The notes under the pieces are model-generated. The model was given only the letters and a program-made list of their open reading frames with translations. It was not told where the DNA came from and searched no databases. This document shows positions 1 through 8,500 of a DNA stretch of 37,581 nucleotides, one piece after another. The translations under genes were made by a program, and so were the position numbers. Numbering within the stretch: the stretch's first letter is position 1; every line of letters begins with the position of its first letter. Where the stretch lies: contig JARKQY010000054.1 of NCBI GenBank assembly GCA_029974635.1, positions 1-37,581 of the forward strand, read 5' to 3'. Origin of the DNA: Bacillota bacterium. Its GTDB lineage: Bacteria > Bacillota > UBA4882 > UBA8346.

Positions 1-2014
1 TGAGAGCTGCAGTGATAGCGGCGGCGGCCAGAACATCGGTTATATTCAAAACGGGGATTACGTAGCATATTGGAACGTTGATTTTGGAAGCGGCGCATAC
101 GGCTTTAATGCGAGAGTAGCCAGCGCCAATAATGGCGGCAACATTGAAATCCGGCTGGACAGCGTTTCCGGTCCGTTAGTAGGGACTTGTGTTGTTTCCG
201 GAACCGGAGGCTGGCAGAGTTGGGCCACCCAAACGTGCAGCGTCAACGGGGCCAACGGTATTCATAATCTTTACCTCAGGTTTACCGGCGGCACTGCTGA
301 TCTCTTTAATATCAACTGGTTCCGCTTTACATCCGCGGCTGTATCGCCTACACCTACTGGGCCGGTGACACCGCCCGATTTTGGACCGAATGTGCGCATT
401 TTCGATCCGTCCATGTCGGCTTCGTCGATTCAGAGCGTCATCAACAGCGTGTATAATGCTCAACAGAACAGCCAGTTCGGTTCCCGGCGTGATGCACTGG
501 TATTCAAGCCTGGAACCTATAACGTGGATATAGGCGTCGGTTTTTACACCGAAGTTCTAGGACTCGGAGCTTCGCCCGACGCGGTCTCCATCACCGGCAA
601 TTTACATTCCGACTCGTATTTGTCGAATAACAATTCTACCTGCAACTTCTGGCGCGGCGCCACGAACTTCTCGGTGACACCCAACAACGGTACCGTCAAA
701 TGGGCCGTTTCACAGGCAATCTGGTTCCGCCAGATGCACGTGAAAGGCGACATGGTGCTGCATCAGAACCGCGGTTGGGCCAGCGGCGGCTGGATGTCCA
801 ACACCAAGGTTGACGGGAACGTGGATTCCGGTCCTCAACAGCAGTGGATCTCCCGGAACACACAATGGGGAAGCTGGACCGGCTCAAACTGGAACATGGT
901 CTTTGTCGGCTGCGTGAACGCGCCGGCGGGCAACTGGCCCAATCCTCCGTATACCAAGATCGCTACGGTTCCCATCGTCCGCGAAAAGCCCTTCCTGCAG
1001 ATAGATGCGGCGGGACGCTATAGTGTCCGCGTGCCCTCTCTCAAGGCTAACAGCTCGGGTTATGACTGGGCCGGAGGGTCTGTTCCGGGAACCACCATCC
1101 CTATCGAAGAGTTCTATATCGCCAAAGCGGGTGTGGATACGGCCGCTAGCATCAATACCCAGCTTGCCGCCGGTAAGAACTTGATTCTTACTCCGGGCAT
1201 TTATGGATTAAATGACACCATCCGCGTCACAAGGGCGAACACCGTTGTGCTGGGAATGGGTTTTGCCACATTGCGGCCTAATACCGGCCTTGCCGCCATG
1301 ACAGTTGCGGATGTGGATGGGGTAACCATCTCCGGTGTCCTTTTCGATGCGGGCGCAACCAACTCCCCTGTCCTGCTTGAGGTCGGCACAAACGGCAGTA
1401 CTGTCAGCCATGCCGCTAACCCAATCGTACTGCATGACGTTATCTTTCGAGTTGGCGGCGCTGCAGTGGGCAAGGCCACGGTTAGTTTACGCATCAACGC
1501 TAATGATACCATTGTAGACCACACTTGGGTGTGGCGGGCCGATCACGGGTCGGGAGTGGACTGGAACAGTAACACCGGTGCCAACGGTCTGGTGGTGAAC
1601 GGCAATAACGTCACTATTTACGGCCTGTTTGTCGAGCATTACCAGCAATACCAGACCCTTTGGAACGGTAACGGCGGCAGGGTATACTTCTACCAGTCAG
1701 AGCTTCCGTATGATCCGCCGACTCAAAGCGTATGGACATCCGGTGCCGGCGTAAACGGTTGGGCTTCATACAAGGTTGCGAATAACGTCACCAGCCATGA
1801 GGCATGGGGACTGGGGATTTACAGCGTATTCACCAATGGCGGGATCTATCTCACCCGGGCTATCGAGGTGCCGAATAATCCCAATGTCCGGTTCCATAGT
1901 ATGATTACGGTATGTCTCGGTGGTAATGGCGGGATCAGCAACGTCATCAACAACACTGGCGGATCGACCTTGCCCAATGTGGGATACACCCCCAAAGTTA
2001 CTAATTTCCCATAA
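1..2014 (+). CDS. Secreted CBM6 + GH55-like double beta-helix protein (5' partial)
   Basis: The reading frame is open from base 2, so the gene starts outside the window. The first visible ~110 residues are the end of a CBM6-type carbohydrate-binding module (GGGQNIGYIQNGDYVAY, then NINWFRF near 310-330). A very short Pro-Thr linker follows, then a ~550-residue domain from DFGPNV (about 377) to the stop. That domain has two half-repeats, one with FKPGTYN and one with LTPGIYG, as expected of the two fused right-handed beta-helices of glycoside hydrolase family 55. Two glutamates (codons at 1634 and 1700) are 22 residues apart, the same spacing I recall for the catalytic pair E480/E502 of Streptomyces SacteLam55A. 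Such proteins are often mislabelled adenylyl cyclase or coagulation factor 5/8 protein. Probable substrate: beta-1,3-glucan outside the cell (inference). Paralogue of the next gene. A strong terminator follows. Confidence 0.8.
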   Translation, partial: ESCSDSGGGQNIGYIQNGDYVAYWNVDFGSGAYGFNARVASANNGGNIEIRLDSVSGPLVGTCVVSGTGGWQSWATQTCSVNGANGIHNLYLRFTGGTADLFNINWFRFTSAAVSPTPTGPVTPPDFGPNVRIFDPSMSASSIQSVINSVYNAQQNSQFGSRRDALVFKPGTYNVDIGVGFYTEVLGLGASPDAVSITGNLHSDSYLSNNNSTCNFWRGATNFSVTPNNGTVKWAVSQAIWFRQMHVKGDMVLHQNRGWASGGWMSNTKVDGNVDSGPQQQWISRNTQWGSWTGSNWNMVFVGCVNAPAGNWPNPPYTKIATVPIVREKPFLQIDAAGRYSVRVPSLKANSSGYDWAGGSVPGTTIPIEEFYIAKAGVDTAASINTQLAAGKNLILTPGIYGLNDTIRVTRANTVVLGMGFATLRPNTGLAAMTVADVDGVTISGVLFDAGATNSPVLLEVGTNGSTVSHAANPIVLHDVIFRVGGAAVGKATVSLRINANDTIVDHTWVWRADHGSGVDWNSNTGANGLVVNGNNVTIYGLFVEHYQQYQTLWNGNGGRVYFYQSELPYDPPTQSVWTSGAGVNGWASYKVANNVTSHEAWGLGIYSVFTNGGIYLTRAIEVPNNPNVRFHSMITVCLGGNGGISNVINNTGGSTLPNVGYTPKVTNFP

Positions 2015-2034
2015 AGCCAGCCTAGTAAACTGAT

Positions 2035-2073
2035 AAAAGAAGATGCAACCGCTGAACGCTTGCATCTTCTTTT
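2035..2073 (+). terminator. Rho-independent terminator after the first GH55-like gene
   Basis: Perfect 14-bp stem: AAAAGAAGATGCAA at 2035-2048 pairs with TTGCATCTTCTTTT at 2060-2073, with an 11-nt loop. The right arm ends in TTTT, and the structure begins 20 bases after the stop codon. Confidence 0.85.
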
Positions 2074-2115
2074 ACAAAATTATTTGGTTGTCAGGGTCGC
2101 AAAAATCAGTTAATC

Positions 2116-2144
2116 TTGACATTTTAACAAATTGTTAATATAAT
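2116..2144 (+). promoter_or_regulatory. Consensus sigma-A promoter with operator-like repeat in the spacer
   Basis: TTGACA (2116-2121), 17-bp spacer, TATAAT (2139-2144): a perfect match to the consensus. The spacer holds an inverted repeat TTAACAA-A-TTGTTAA (2124-2138) that fills nearly the whole region between the hexamers, so a bound protein would block RNA polymerase. It drives the 928-aa gene at 2323 with a leader of about 170 nt. Confidence 0.8.
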
Positions 2145-2185
2145 GAAGACAAATTAAAATCGTTACAGCCATTGACAATCAATAA

Positions 2186-2199
2186 TGTTAACGTTAACA
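2186..2199. promoter_or_regulatory. LacI/GalR-type palindromic operator
   Basis: TGTTAACGTTAACA is a perfect 14-bp palindrome with a central CG, the layout of LacI/GalR-family operators (CcpA-like sites also have a central CG). It lies about 35 bp downstream of the predicted start of transcription for the 928-aa gene. No LacI-family gene is in the window, so the regulator is unknown. Confidence 0.6.
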
Positions 2200-2322
2200 A
2201 AAAATAACTTCGTTAATGGCTGGTCAATTTGAAGGAAAGGGGTGATCGGTGCCAAATATCGGTTATCAAGGTTTTACACGCGCGGTTTTATTATTTTTAT
2301 GGAATAGAAAAGGAGGAAGGTT

Positions 2323-5109
2323 ATGTTTAGAAGTAAGTATGTATTGGTCTTTGCTTTGGCTATCATAGTATTGGCCGGTATGGCGCTGTATCCTCAAGGG
2401 ACTAACGCCGCCACCAATCAGCCGGTTCCGGGACTGATCGAAGCGGAGAGTTACAGCGCCATGTCCGGAATTCAAATCGAAGCCTGTAGCGAGGGCGGCC
2501 AGAATATCGGCTGGACCGATGCCGGGGATTGGATGGACTACAGCCTGAATATCCAGAGTACCGGCATATATTCGGTTGAATTCCGGGTTGCCAGCCCGTA
2601 TACCAACACCCGGTTTGAACTGAGAAGAAATACTACGGTATTGGCGACAATAACAGTACCCAATACCGGTGGTTTTCAGACATGGACTACCGTAACAGCC
2701 AATAACATTAGTTTAACCGCCGGTACCGGAGTCATATTACGCGTTTCCTCCCTGACGAACGGGTGGAATTTCAACTGGTTGAGATTCAATTTAAGCGGAG
2801 GGGCGACACCAACTCCAACTCCAACTTCGACTTCGACACCAACTCCGACCAGGATTGTTACAGCGACACCTACTCAAACCGCCACAGCAACACCGACCAG
2901 AACGGCGACACCAATCCCCGGCGGTAATTTAGCCTTGAATAAAGAAGTTATTGTCTCGTCTACTGAAAACGGCGGAACGCCAGGTTCGGCTGCGGTGGAT
3001 GGAGATACCGGAACCCGTTGGTCTTCCGTTTTCTCTGATCCCCAATGGATTTATGTCGATTTAGGCGCTTCGTATCCGGTGAACCGAGTTGTGCTCCGCT
3101 GGGAAGCCGCATATGGAAGGTCATATACGGTTCAGGTATCCACTAACGCCACTAGCTGGTCTGTCGTATATTCCACAACTACCGGTGATGGCGGTATTGA
3201 TGATATTAGCTTTATTGCAACCACTGCCAGGTATGTAAGAATATACGGCACTGTTCGGGCAACCGGTTACGGTTACTCTTTATGGGAATTTGAAGTATAT
3301 AGTTCCGGGGGACCAACTCCAACGCCGACAATGCCTGCGGGAACAGCGACACCAACGCCGACAAGGCCTGCAGGAACGGCTACACCTACACCGACATTGC
3401 CGCCCGGGCCGACGGCGACACCTGGTCCGGTAGATTTCGGACCTAATGTTTACATTTACGATCCATCCATGTCCATGTCGACCATTCAAAGCCAGGTTGA
3501 CAGCATATATGCCCAACAAGACGACAACCAATTCGGATCGCAACGTTATGCGTTCTTCTTCAAACCGGGTGCTTACAATCTTAATATTCCCATCGGCTAC
3601 TACACTTCCATAATAGGTTTGGGACAAAGACCCGACGATGTTACCATTACCGGTTCGGTGCGTTGTGAAGCCGACTGGATGGGCGGGAACGCCACCTGCA
3701 ATTTCTGGCGGACCGCTGAAAACTATTCCGTGGTTCCTACATATTCAGCAAATCCGGCGGCTCCTCCGGGTACTGAAACATGGGCGGCATCGCAGGCGGC
3801 TCCCATGAGGCGTGTGCATATAAGGGGTAATTTGTCATTATGGGATCCGGTACCGCCTGATTATGACAGAGCCTGGTCCAGCGGCGGCTTTATAGCCGAT
3901 TCCAAAGTTGACGGCAATATTATTTCCGCATCGCAGCAACAATACTTTACCCGGAATGTTCAAATGAGCTCATGGAGCGGTTCCAACTGGAATCAGGTCT
4001 TCCTGGGTGATGTCGGCGCTCCCGGGGATACATGGCCCAGCCCGCCATATACCGTTATCGGCCAGACTCCGGTTATCCGGGAGAAACCGTTTCTTTACAT
4101 TGACAGCGCCGGAAAATACTTTATCTTTAAGCCGGCTATCCGGACCAACGCTCAAGGAATCACCTGGGCTAGCGGAATGGGAGCAGGAACCTCCATATCC
4201 ATCGATGAATTCTATATTGCAAAGCCGGGAGTTAGCGCGGCAACCTTAAATACTATGCTCGGTCAGGGGAAACATCTGCTGTTTACTCCGGGCATCTATC
4301 AGTTGAGTGAGCCTCTCCAGGTCAACCGAGCGGATGCGATTGTGATGGGTATCGGATTGGCGACACTGATACCGGTAAATGGAACTGCCGCCATCAAGGT
4401 TGCCGATGTGGATGGCGTAACCATCGCGGGACTCCTGCTTGACGCCGGTGCCATCAATTCACCGGTATTACTGGAAGTTGGACCGCGGGGCAGTATGGCA
4501 AGCCATGCCGGCAATCCCATATTTATTTTTGATATCTTCTGTAGAGTGGGTGGCGCTGCTATCGGAAAAGCAACCAACTGCGTCGAAATCAACAGCCATA
4601 ATACCGTAGTCGACCATTTCTGGTTATGGCGGGCGGATCACGGCGCCGGCGTAGGCTGGAACGTGAACACCACCACCAACGGCTTGATCGTGAACGGCAA
4701 CAACGTGGCCATCTATGGTTTGTTTGTCGAACATTTCCATCAATATCAGGTCATATGGAACGGTAATGGCGGACGGACCTACTTCTATCAGAGCGAAGCT
4801 CCGTATGACGCCCCGAATCAAGCCGCATGGATGAACGGCACGAAAAACGGATGGGCGTCCTACAAAGTGTCCGATTCGGTGTCTACTCATGAGGCCTGGG
4901 GCCTGGGCGTTTATTGTGTCTATACTGTTGATACAACCATCAAGCTTCACAGCGCGATAGAAGCACCGGTGAAGTCAGGCGTCAAGTTCCATCATATGGT
5001 GATTGTTACTTTGGGCTATCAGGGTGAGATTACTCATGTCATCAATGAACTCGGCGGCCCTGTAACCAACTCGGGACCCATGACGGCGCAATGGAACGAG
5101 TTTCCCTGA
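2323..5109 (+). CDS. Secreted CBM6 - discoidin - GH55-like double beta-helix protein
   Basis: 928 aa; AGGAGG at 2311-2316 is 6 bases before the ATG. Modules in order: signal peptide (1-30, hydrophobic VLVFALAIIVLAGMALY, likely cut near TNA-A); CBM6 (about 36-158); Thr-Pro linker (161-201); discoidin/F5-8 type C module, CBM32-like (202-329, NLALNK to WEFEVY); second Pro-Thr linker (331-369); catalytic-type domain (371-928) with FKPGAYN and FTPGIYQ half-repeats. Glutamates at 803 and 825 have the 22-residue spacing of the GH55 catalytic pair. The arrangement of binding modules and TP linkers recalls secreted bacterial enzymes that attack fungal or algal glucans. Substrate (beta-1,3-glucan) is inferred from family resemblance. 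The catalytic half is closely similar to the gene upstream, which indicates tandem duplication. No cell-wall anchor is seen. Confidence 0.85.
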   Translation: MFRSKYVLVFALAIIVLAGMALYPQGTNAATNQPVPGLIEAESYSAMSGIQIEACSEGGQNIGWTDAGDWMDYSLNIQSTGIYSVEFRVASPYTNTRFELRRNTTVLATITVPNTGGFQTWTTVTANNISLTAGTGVILRVSSLTNGWNFNWLRFNLSGGATPTPTPTSTSTPTPTRIVTATPTQTATATPTRTATPIPGGNLALNKEVIVSSTENGGTPGSAAVDGDTGTRWSSVFSDPQWIYVDLGASYPVNRVVLRWEAAYGRSYTVQVSTNATSWSVVYSTTTGDGGIDDISFIATTARYVRIYGTVRATGYGYSLWEFEVYSSGGPTPTPTMPAGTATPTPTRPAGTATPTPTLPPGPTATPGPVDFGPNVYIYDPSMSMSTIQSQVDSIYAQQDDNQFGSQRYAFFFKPGAYNLNIPIGYYTSIIGLGQRPDDVTITGSVRCEADWMGGNATCNFWRTAENYSVVPTYSANPAAPPGTETWAASQAAPMRRVHIRGNLSLWDPVPPDYDRAWSSGGFIADSKVDGNIISASQQQYFTRNVQMSSWSGSNWNQVFLGDVGAPGDTWPSPPYTVIGQTPVIREKPFLYIDSAGKYFIFKPAIRTNAQGITWASGMGAGTSISIDEFYIAKPGVSAATLNTMLGQGKHLLFTPGIYQLSEPLQVNRADAIVMGIGLATLIPVNGTAAIKVADVDGVTIAGLLLDAGAINSPVLLEVGPRGSMASHAGNPIFIFDIFCRVGGAAIGKATNCVEINSHNTVVDHFWLWRADHGAGVGWNVNTTTNGLIVNGNNVAIYGLFVEHFHQYQVIWNGNGGRTYFYQSEAPYDAPNQAAWMNGTKNGWASYKVSDSVSTHEAWGLGVYCVYTVDTTIKLHSAIEAPVKSGVKFHHMVIVTLGYQGEITHVINELGGPVTNSGPMTAQWNEFP
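2807..2921 (+). repeat. Thr-Pro linker repeat (ACA/ACT-CCN)
   Basis: Low-complexity tract coding for alternating Thr-Pro with Ser/Ala between the CBM6 and discoidin modules. A second, similar tract with PAGTATPTPT units lies at 3312-3426 before the catalytic domain. Both are flexible, protease-resistant linkers typical of secreted multidomain carbohydrases. Confidence 0.8.
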
Positions 5110-5150
5110 TAATGGGTTAGTTGTAGATAATTCAATCAAAGACCCTTATC
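5108..5150 (+). terminator. Weak hairpin after the 928-aa gene
   Basis: An imperfect stem with outer arms GATAA/TTATC and inner GGGT/ACCC overlaps the stop codon. There is no clean T-run, so termination here is probably partial. The efficient terminator at 5331-5370 could also serve this gene. Confidence 0.3.
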
Positions 5151-5182
5151 CAATTTAAATTAAATTTTGTTGATAATAGTTA

Positions 5183-5233
5183 TTGACAGTTTGGTATTTG
5201 TTGATTATAATAAAAATAAGATATAAACGTTTA
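5183..5233 (+). promoter_or_regulatory. Consensus promoter plus LacI-type operator with no ORF behind it
   Basis: TTGACA (5183-5188), 17-bp spacer, TATAAT (5206-5211), again a perfect consensus. The palindrome TAAACGTTTA (5224-5233, within ATAAACGTTTACA) starts a few bases after the predicted start at about 5218, a repressor position. A third related half-palindrome AAACGTTTACAT lies at 5465-5476. No plus-strand gene follows; the next gene is convergent and ends at 5562. Confidence 0.7.
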
Positions 5234-5370
5234 CATTAATGAATTGGGTTATTTGTCTTGACGATGTAGTTATATCCCGATTACATGTTAACGCTATCAT
5301 CATTTACCTGCCTTTACTCTCCTCTGTATCGTCGAAATGCTGTAGAAATATAGTATTTCGACCTTTTTTT
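5218..5370 (+). ncRNA. Candidate small RNA between the GH55-like gene and ndvB
   Basis: A perfect promoter upstream and a near-perfect terminator at the end bound a segment of about 150 nt. The only reading frame inside (ATG at 5239) has no ribosome site and crosses the terminator, so coding is unlikely. It could be a LacI-type-regulated small RNA, or the leftover leader of a deleted third paralogue. No known RNA family is recognised. The rest of the gap (5371-5561) shows only the third operator-like site and a short ORF (MKVERKDVTGL) that I do not trust. Confidence 0.4.
5331..5370 (+). terminator. Strong rho-independent terminator with GAAA tetraloop
   Basis: GTCGAAATGCTGTA (5331-5344), GAAA loop (5345-5348), TATAGTATTTCGAC (5349-5362): a 14-bp stem with two G-T wobbles. 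CTTTTTTT follows. It ends transcription from 5218 and possibly read-through from the 928-aa gene. Confidence 0.85.
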
Positions 5371-5561
5371 ATTCATGACTGTCTATAGAAATAGAAGACA
5401 TATTAAAATATAGCTATCCATGTATCAAGGAAAAGGTAGTATATAATGGGATAATTTTATTGAAAAACGTTTACATGATTATTTTGGTATTTCATCGGAA
5501 GCGACGGATGAAGGTTGAAAGAAAGGATGTAACCGGCTTATAGTGCCTGAATTTATTACTG

Positions 5562-8500
5562 TTACAACACAAGCAATACCTCGTGAACCTTCCCGTCGTC
5601 CTTTAGCGGGATCGGTTCGTCCGGGGGGATTATTTTTCCATCCAATTCCAGAGATGATCCACCCGTTTGTTTCCTGGCCGGATTTTTGACGATTATCCGA
5701 TATTTTGCTTGTCCGTATTGATATTCAATCCGGTATTCAGGCCAATCTTCAGGGATACAAGGATTTAAATACAAATTGTCCCCTTTTTTACGGAGTCCCA
5801 GGATCCACTCCAAACCCGCTTGATACATCCAGCCGGCTGCACCGGTATACCAGGTCCATCCGCCGCGCCCGATATACAATGGCGTTGAATAAACATCCGC
5901 AGCCATTACATAGGGTTCCGCCTTGTAACGCTGTACTTCATTATAAGTTCGGGTATGATTTATAGGATTGAGCATATGAAACAGTTCGTATGCCCGGTTG
6001 CCTTCCCCCAAAATCGCCCAGGCAATTATCGCCCAGACGGAACCGTGAGTATATTGGCCGCCATTTTCCCGTACTCCGGGCGGATAGGCCTGGATATACC
6101 CGGGGGTGGGCAAATGATTGTCAAAAGGCGGGGTCAGCAAATGGACCAGGGAATGCTCCCGGGCAACCAGCTTTTCGTCAAGGGAGTTCATGGCGGTTAA
6201 TGCTTTATCATCCGGTGCGGCCCCCGATATGACGGCCCATGCTTGAGCAATTGCGTCAATCTGACATTCTTTATTGGTGATGGATCCCAAGGGCTCACCA
6301 TTATCAAAAAAGGCGCGGCGGTACCAGTGGCCGTCCCAACCCGAATGGTTGAGCGCTCCGACTAATTGATTCATTGCCGTTTGGTAAGTTTGGGCTTTCT
6401 CCTTATCGCCTTGGGCAATACAGACCGGTATCATGTCCCGGCATATCTTATAGAGAAACCATCCCAGCCAAATACTTTCCCCCTTGCCTTCGCTTCCAAC
6501 CCGATTCATCCCGTCATTCCAGTCGCCACTGCCCATTAACGGCAAACCGTGCTCACCAAAACGGAGGGCCCGGTCTATCGCCCGTAAACAATGTTCGTAA
6601 AGAGAACCGGCTTCAGTGGAAATTTTGGTCGGACCATAAAGCTCGGTTTCGGAATCCGGTAAGGGATTCCCTTCTAAAAAGGGTATTGATTCCAGCCATA
6701 TTCCCTGATCATCCGTATGTTCTACATAACGTAAGGTTACATAGGGTAGCCAGAGAAGATCATCGGAAAATCCGGTACGGATACCGTAGCCGGTTTCTTC
6801 ATGCCACCAGTGTTGCACATCGCCTGCTTGGAATTGATGAGCAGCGTGTTTCAGAATTTGTTCTCTTGTGATTGCGGGATCCGCAAAAAGCAAAGCCAGG
6901 CTGTCTTGCAATTGGTCGCGAAATCCAAAGGCTCCACCGGATTGATAAAATGCTGATCGGGACCATAACCGGCAAGAAAGAGTTTGATAAAGCAACCAAC
7001 GGTTTAAAAGTAAATTCATACCGGGGTCCGGAGTGGTAACTCGAACCTGTCCCAGTAATTCATTCCAATAATTCAGTACTTCCCGGTAAGCGGACTCTAC
7101 GGCGGGAAGTTTTCGGTAAGAGTCCAGATAATTGCGCATCTCACCGGAAGATTTGGCTGATCCAATGATAATTATTGCGGTATAATCAGCTTGAGCGGGC
7201 AGGTTTATTTTTAACTGCATGGCACCGCATGAATTATAAAGAGCTCCGGTTCGATTTGACAATGATTTTCGGGCCAGCGCCGCCGGCTTGGATAAACTGC
7301 CGTTGCGGCCGATAAATTCGGAACGATCTCCGGTCCAGCTTCGTTCAGGCTCATTCAGATCCGGGGCGGGATCACTCTCGTTCGAGTAAATTTGAAGAAA
7401 GGCAAAAGATTCCGGAAAAGCATCCTGGTAAACATTACGGGCCATCAGCGCCCCGGTATCGGGATCAATCTCGGTAATTATGAACGGCGCCGTTTGAATC
7501 CGGTTGACCCCCAAAACCCATTCCAGATAATACGTAATCGAAAGCCTGCGCATGGTATTTCCGGTATTATATAAGGATAACTTGATAATCTTTACCGGAT
7601 CATGGAGCGGCACGAAATACGTACCGGTTTGTTCGATTTCCTGACTGGTGTGAGCAAAAACAGTATAACCTTGCCCGTGGCGGACCGTATAGGGATGATT
7701 ATCCCGGATTGGCGAAGGGGCCAGTGTCCAGACCATTCCGTTGGCTTCATCCCGCAGGTAACAAATTTCACCCGGAGGATCAAGCACCGGATCATTTGAC
7801 CAGGGCGTCAGTTTATATTCCCGGCTGTTTTCCGACCAAGTATAGCTACCCCCGGACTCTGAGATTTGAAAACCGAATTTGGAATTGGAGATCACGTTAA
7901 TCCACGGTAAGGGGGGCAGGTCGCGGGTTTTTAAGGTAATCCGGTATTCTTCCCCGGAAGCGGTAAATCCCCCCAGATCGTTAAAGAAGAATAAATTCTC
8001 GGGCGGGGAAGTAACCAAAAGATTGGAGCCGGTTTCCGGAGGCAACAAAAATTGCCAACGGGCAGGAAGAGGTGGGAGTTCTTCGCTTAGCTGCAGTTGT
8101 TTCTCCAAATTCCCGCCGTTGCCGTATAAGGAAATCCGGGCCACGGTTTCCAGCAATATTTGGTCGCTTGCGGGCATCAATCGCCCGGATCGCAAAAAAA
8201 TTCCGCCGGGCTGGTCCAGGTTGTTGCGCTCGGAACTGTTTTCAATCAAATGCCGAAGGGCTTCCTGCAGCGGCTGTTCATAACTTCCTTGGAAATCATT
8301 CAGGATGACCAGATCGACCTTTAATCCTTTTATGTGCCAGTATTCATGGGCTCTGAGCACTGTTTTGGCGAAAGCCAGCTCCTCCGGATCGGCCAGACGC
8401 AATAGAACGATTGGTAAATCACCGGAGATTCCGTAAGGCCAAAGGCCTGATTGCCCTTTATGGTTGGTGGTTAAAAACGAGGTTCGCTGAGAACGGTATG

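Noticed and set aside
2323..5109. Annotation as adenylyl cyclase or coagulation factor 5/8 protein
   Set aside because: No cyclase domain is visible; the F5/8 part is only a sugar-binding discoidin module. The double beta-helix with Glu spacing fits GH55 better.
5239..5387. Short ORF (MNWVICLDD start) within the candidate small RNA
   Set aside because: No ribosome site, and the frame runs through the terminator stem.
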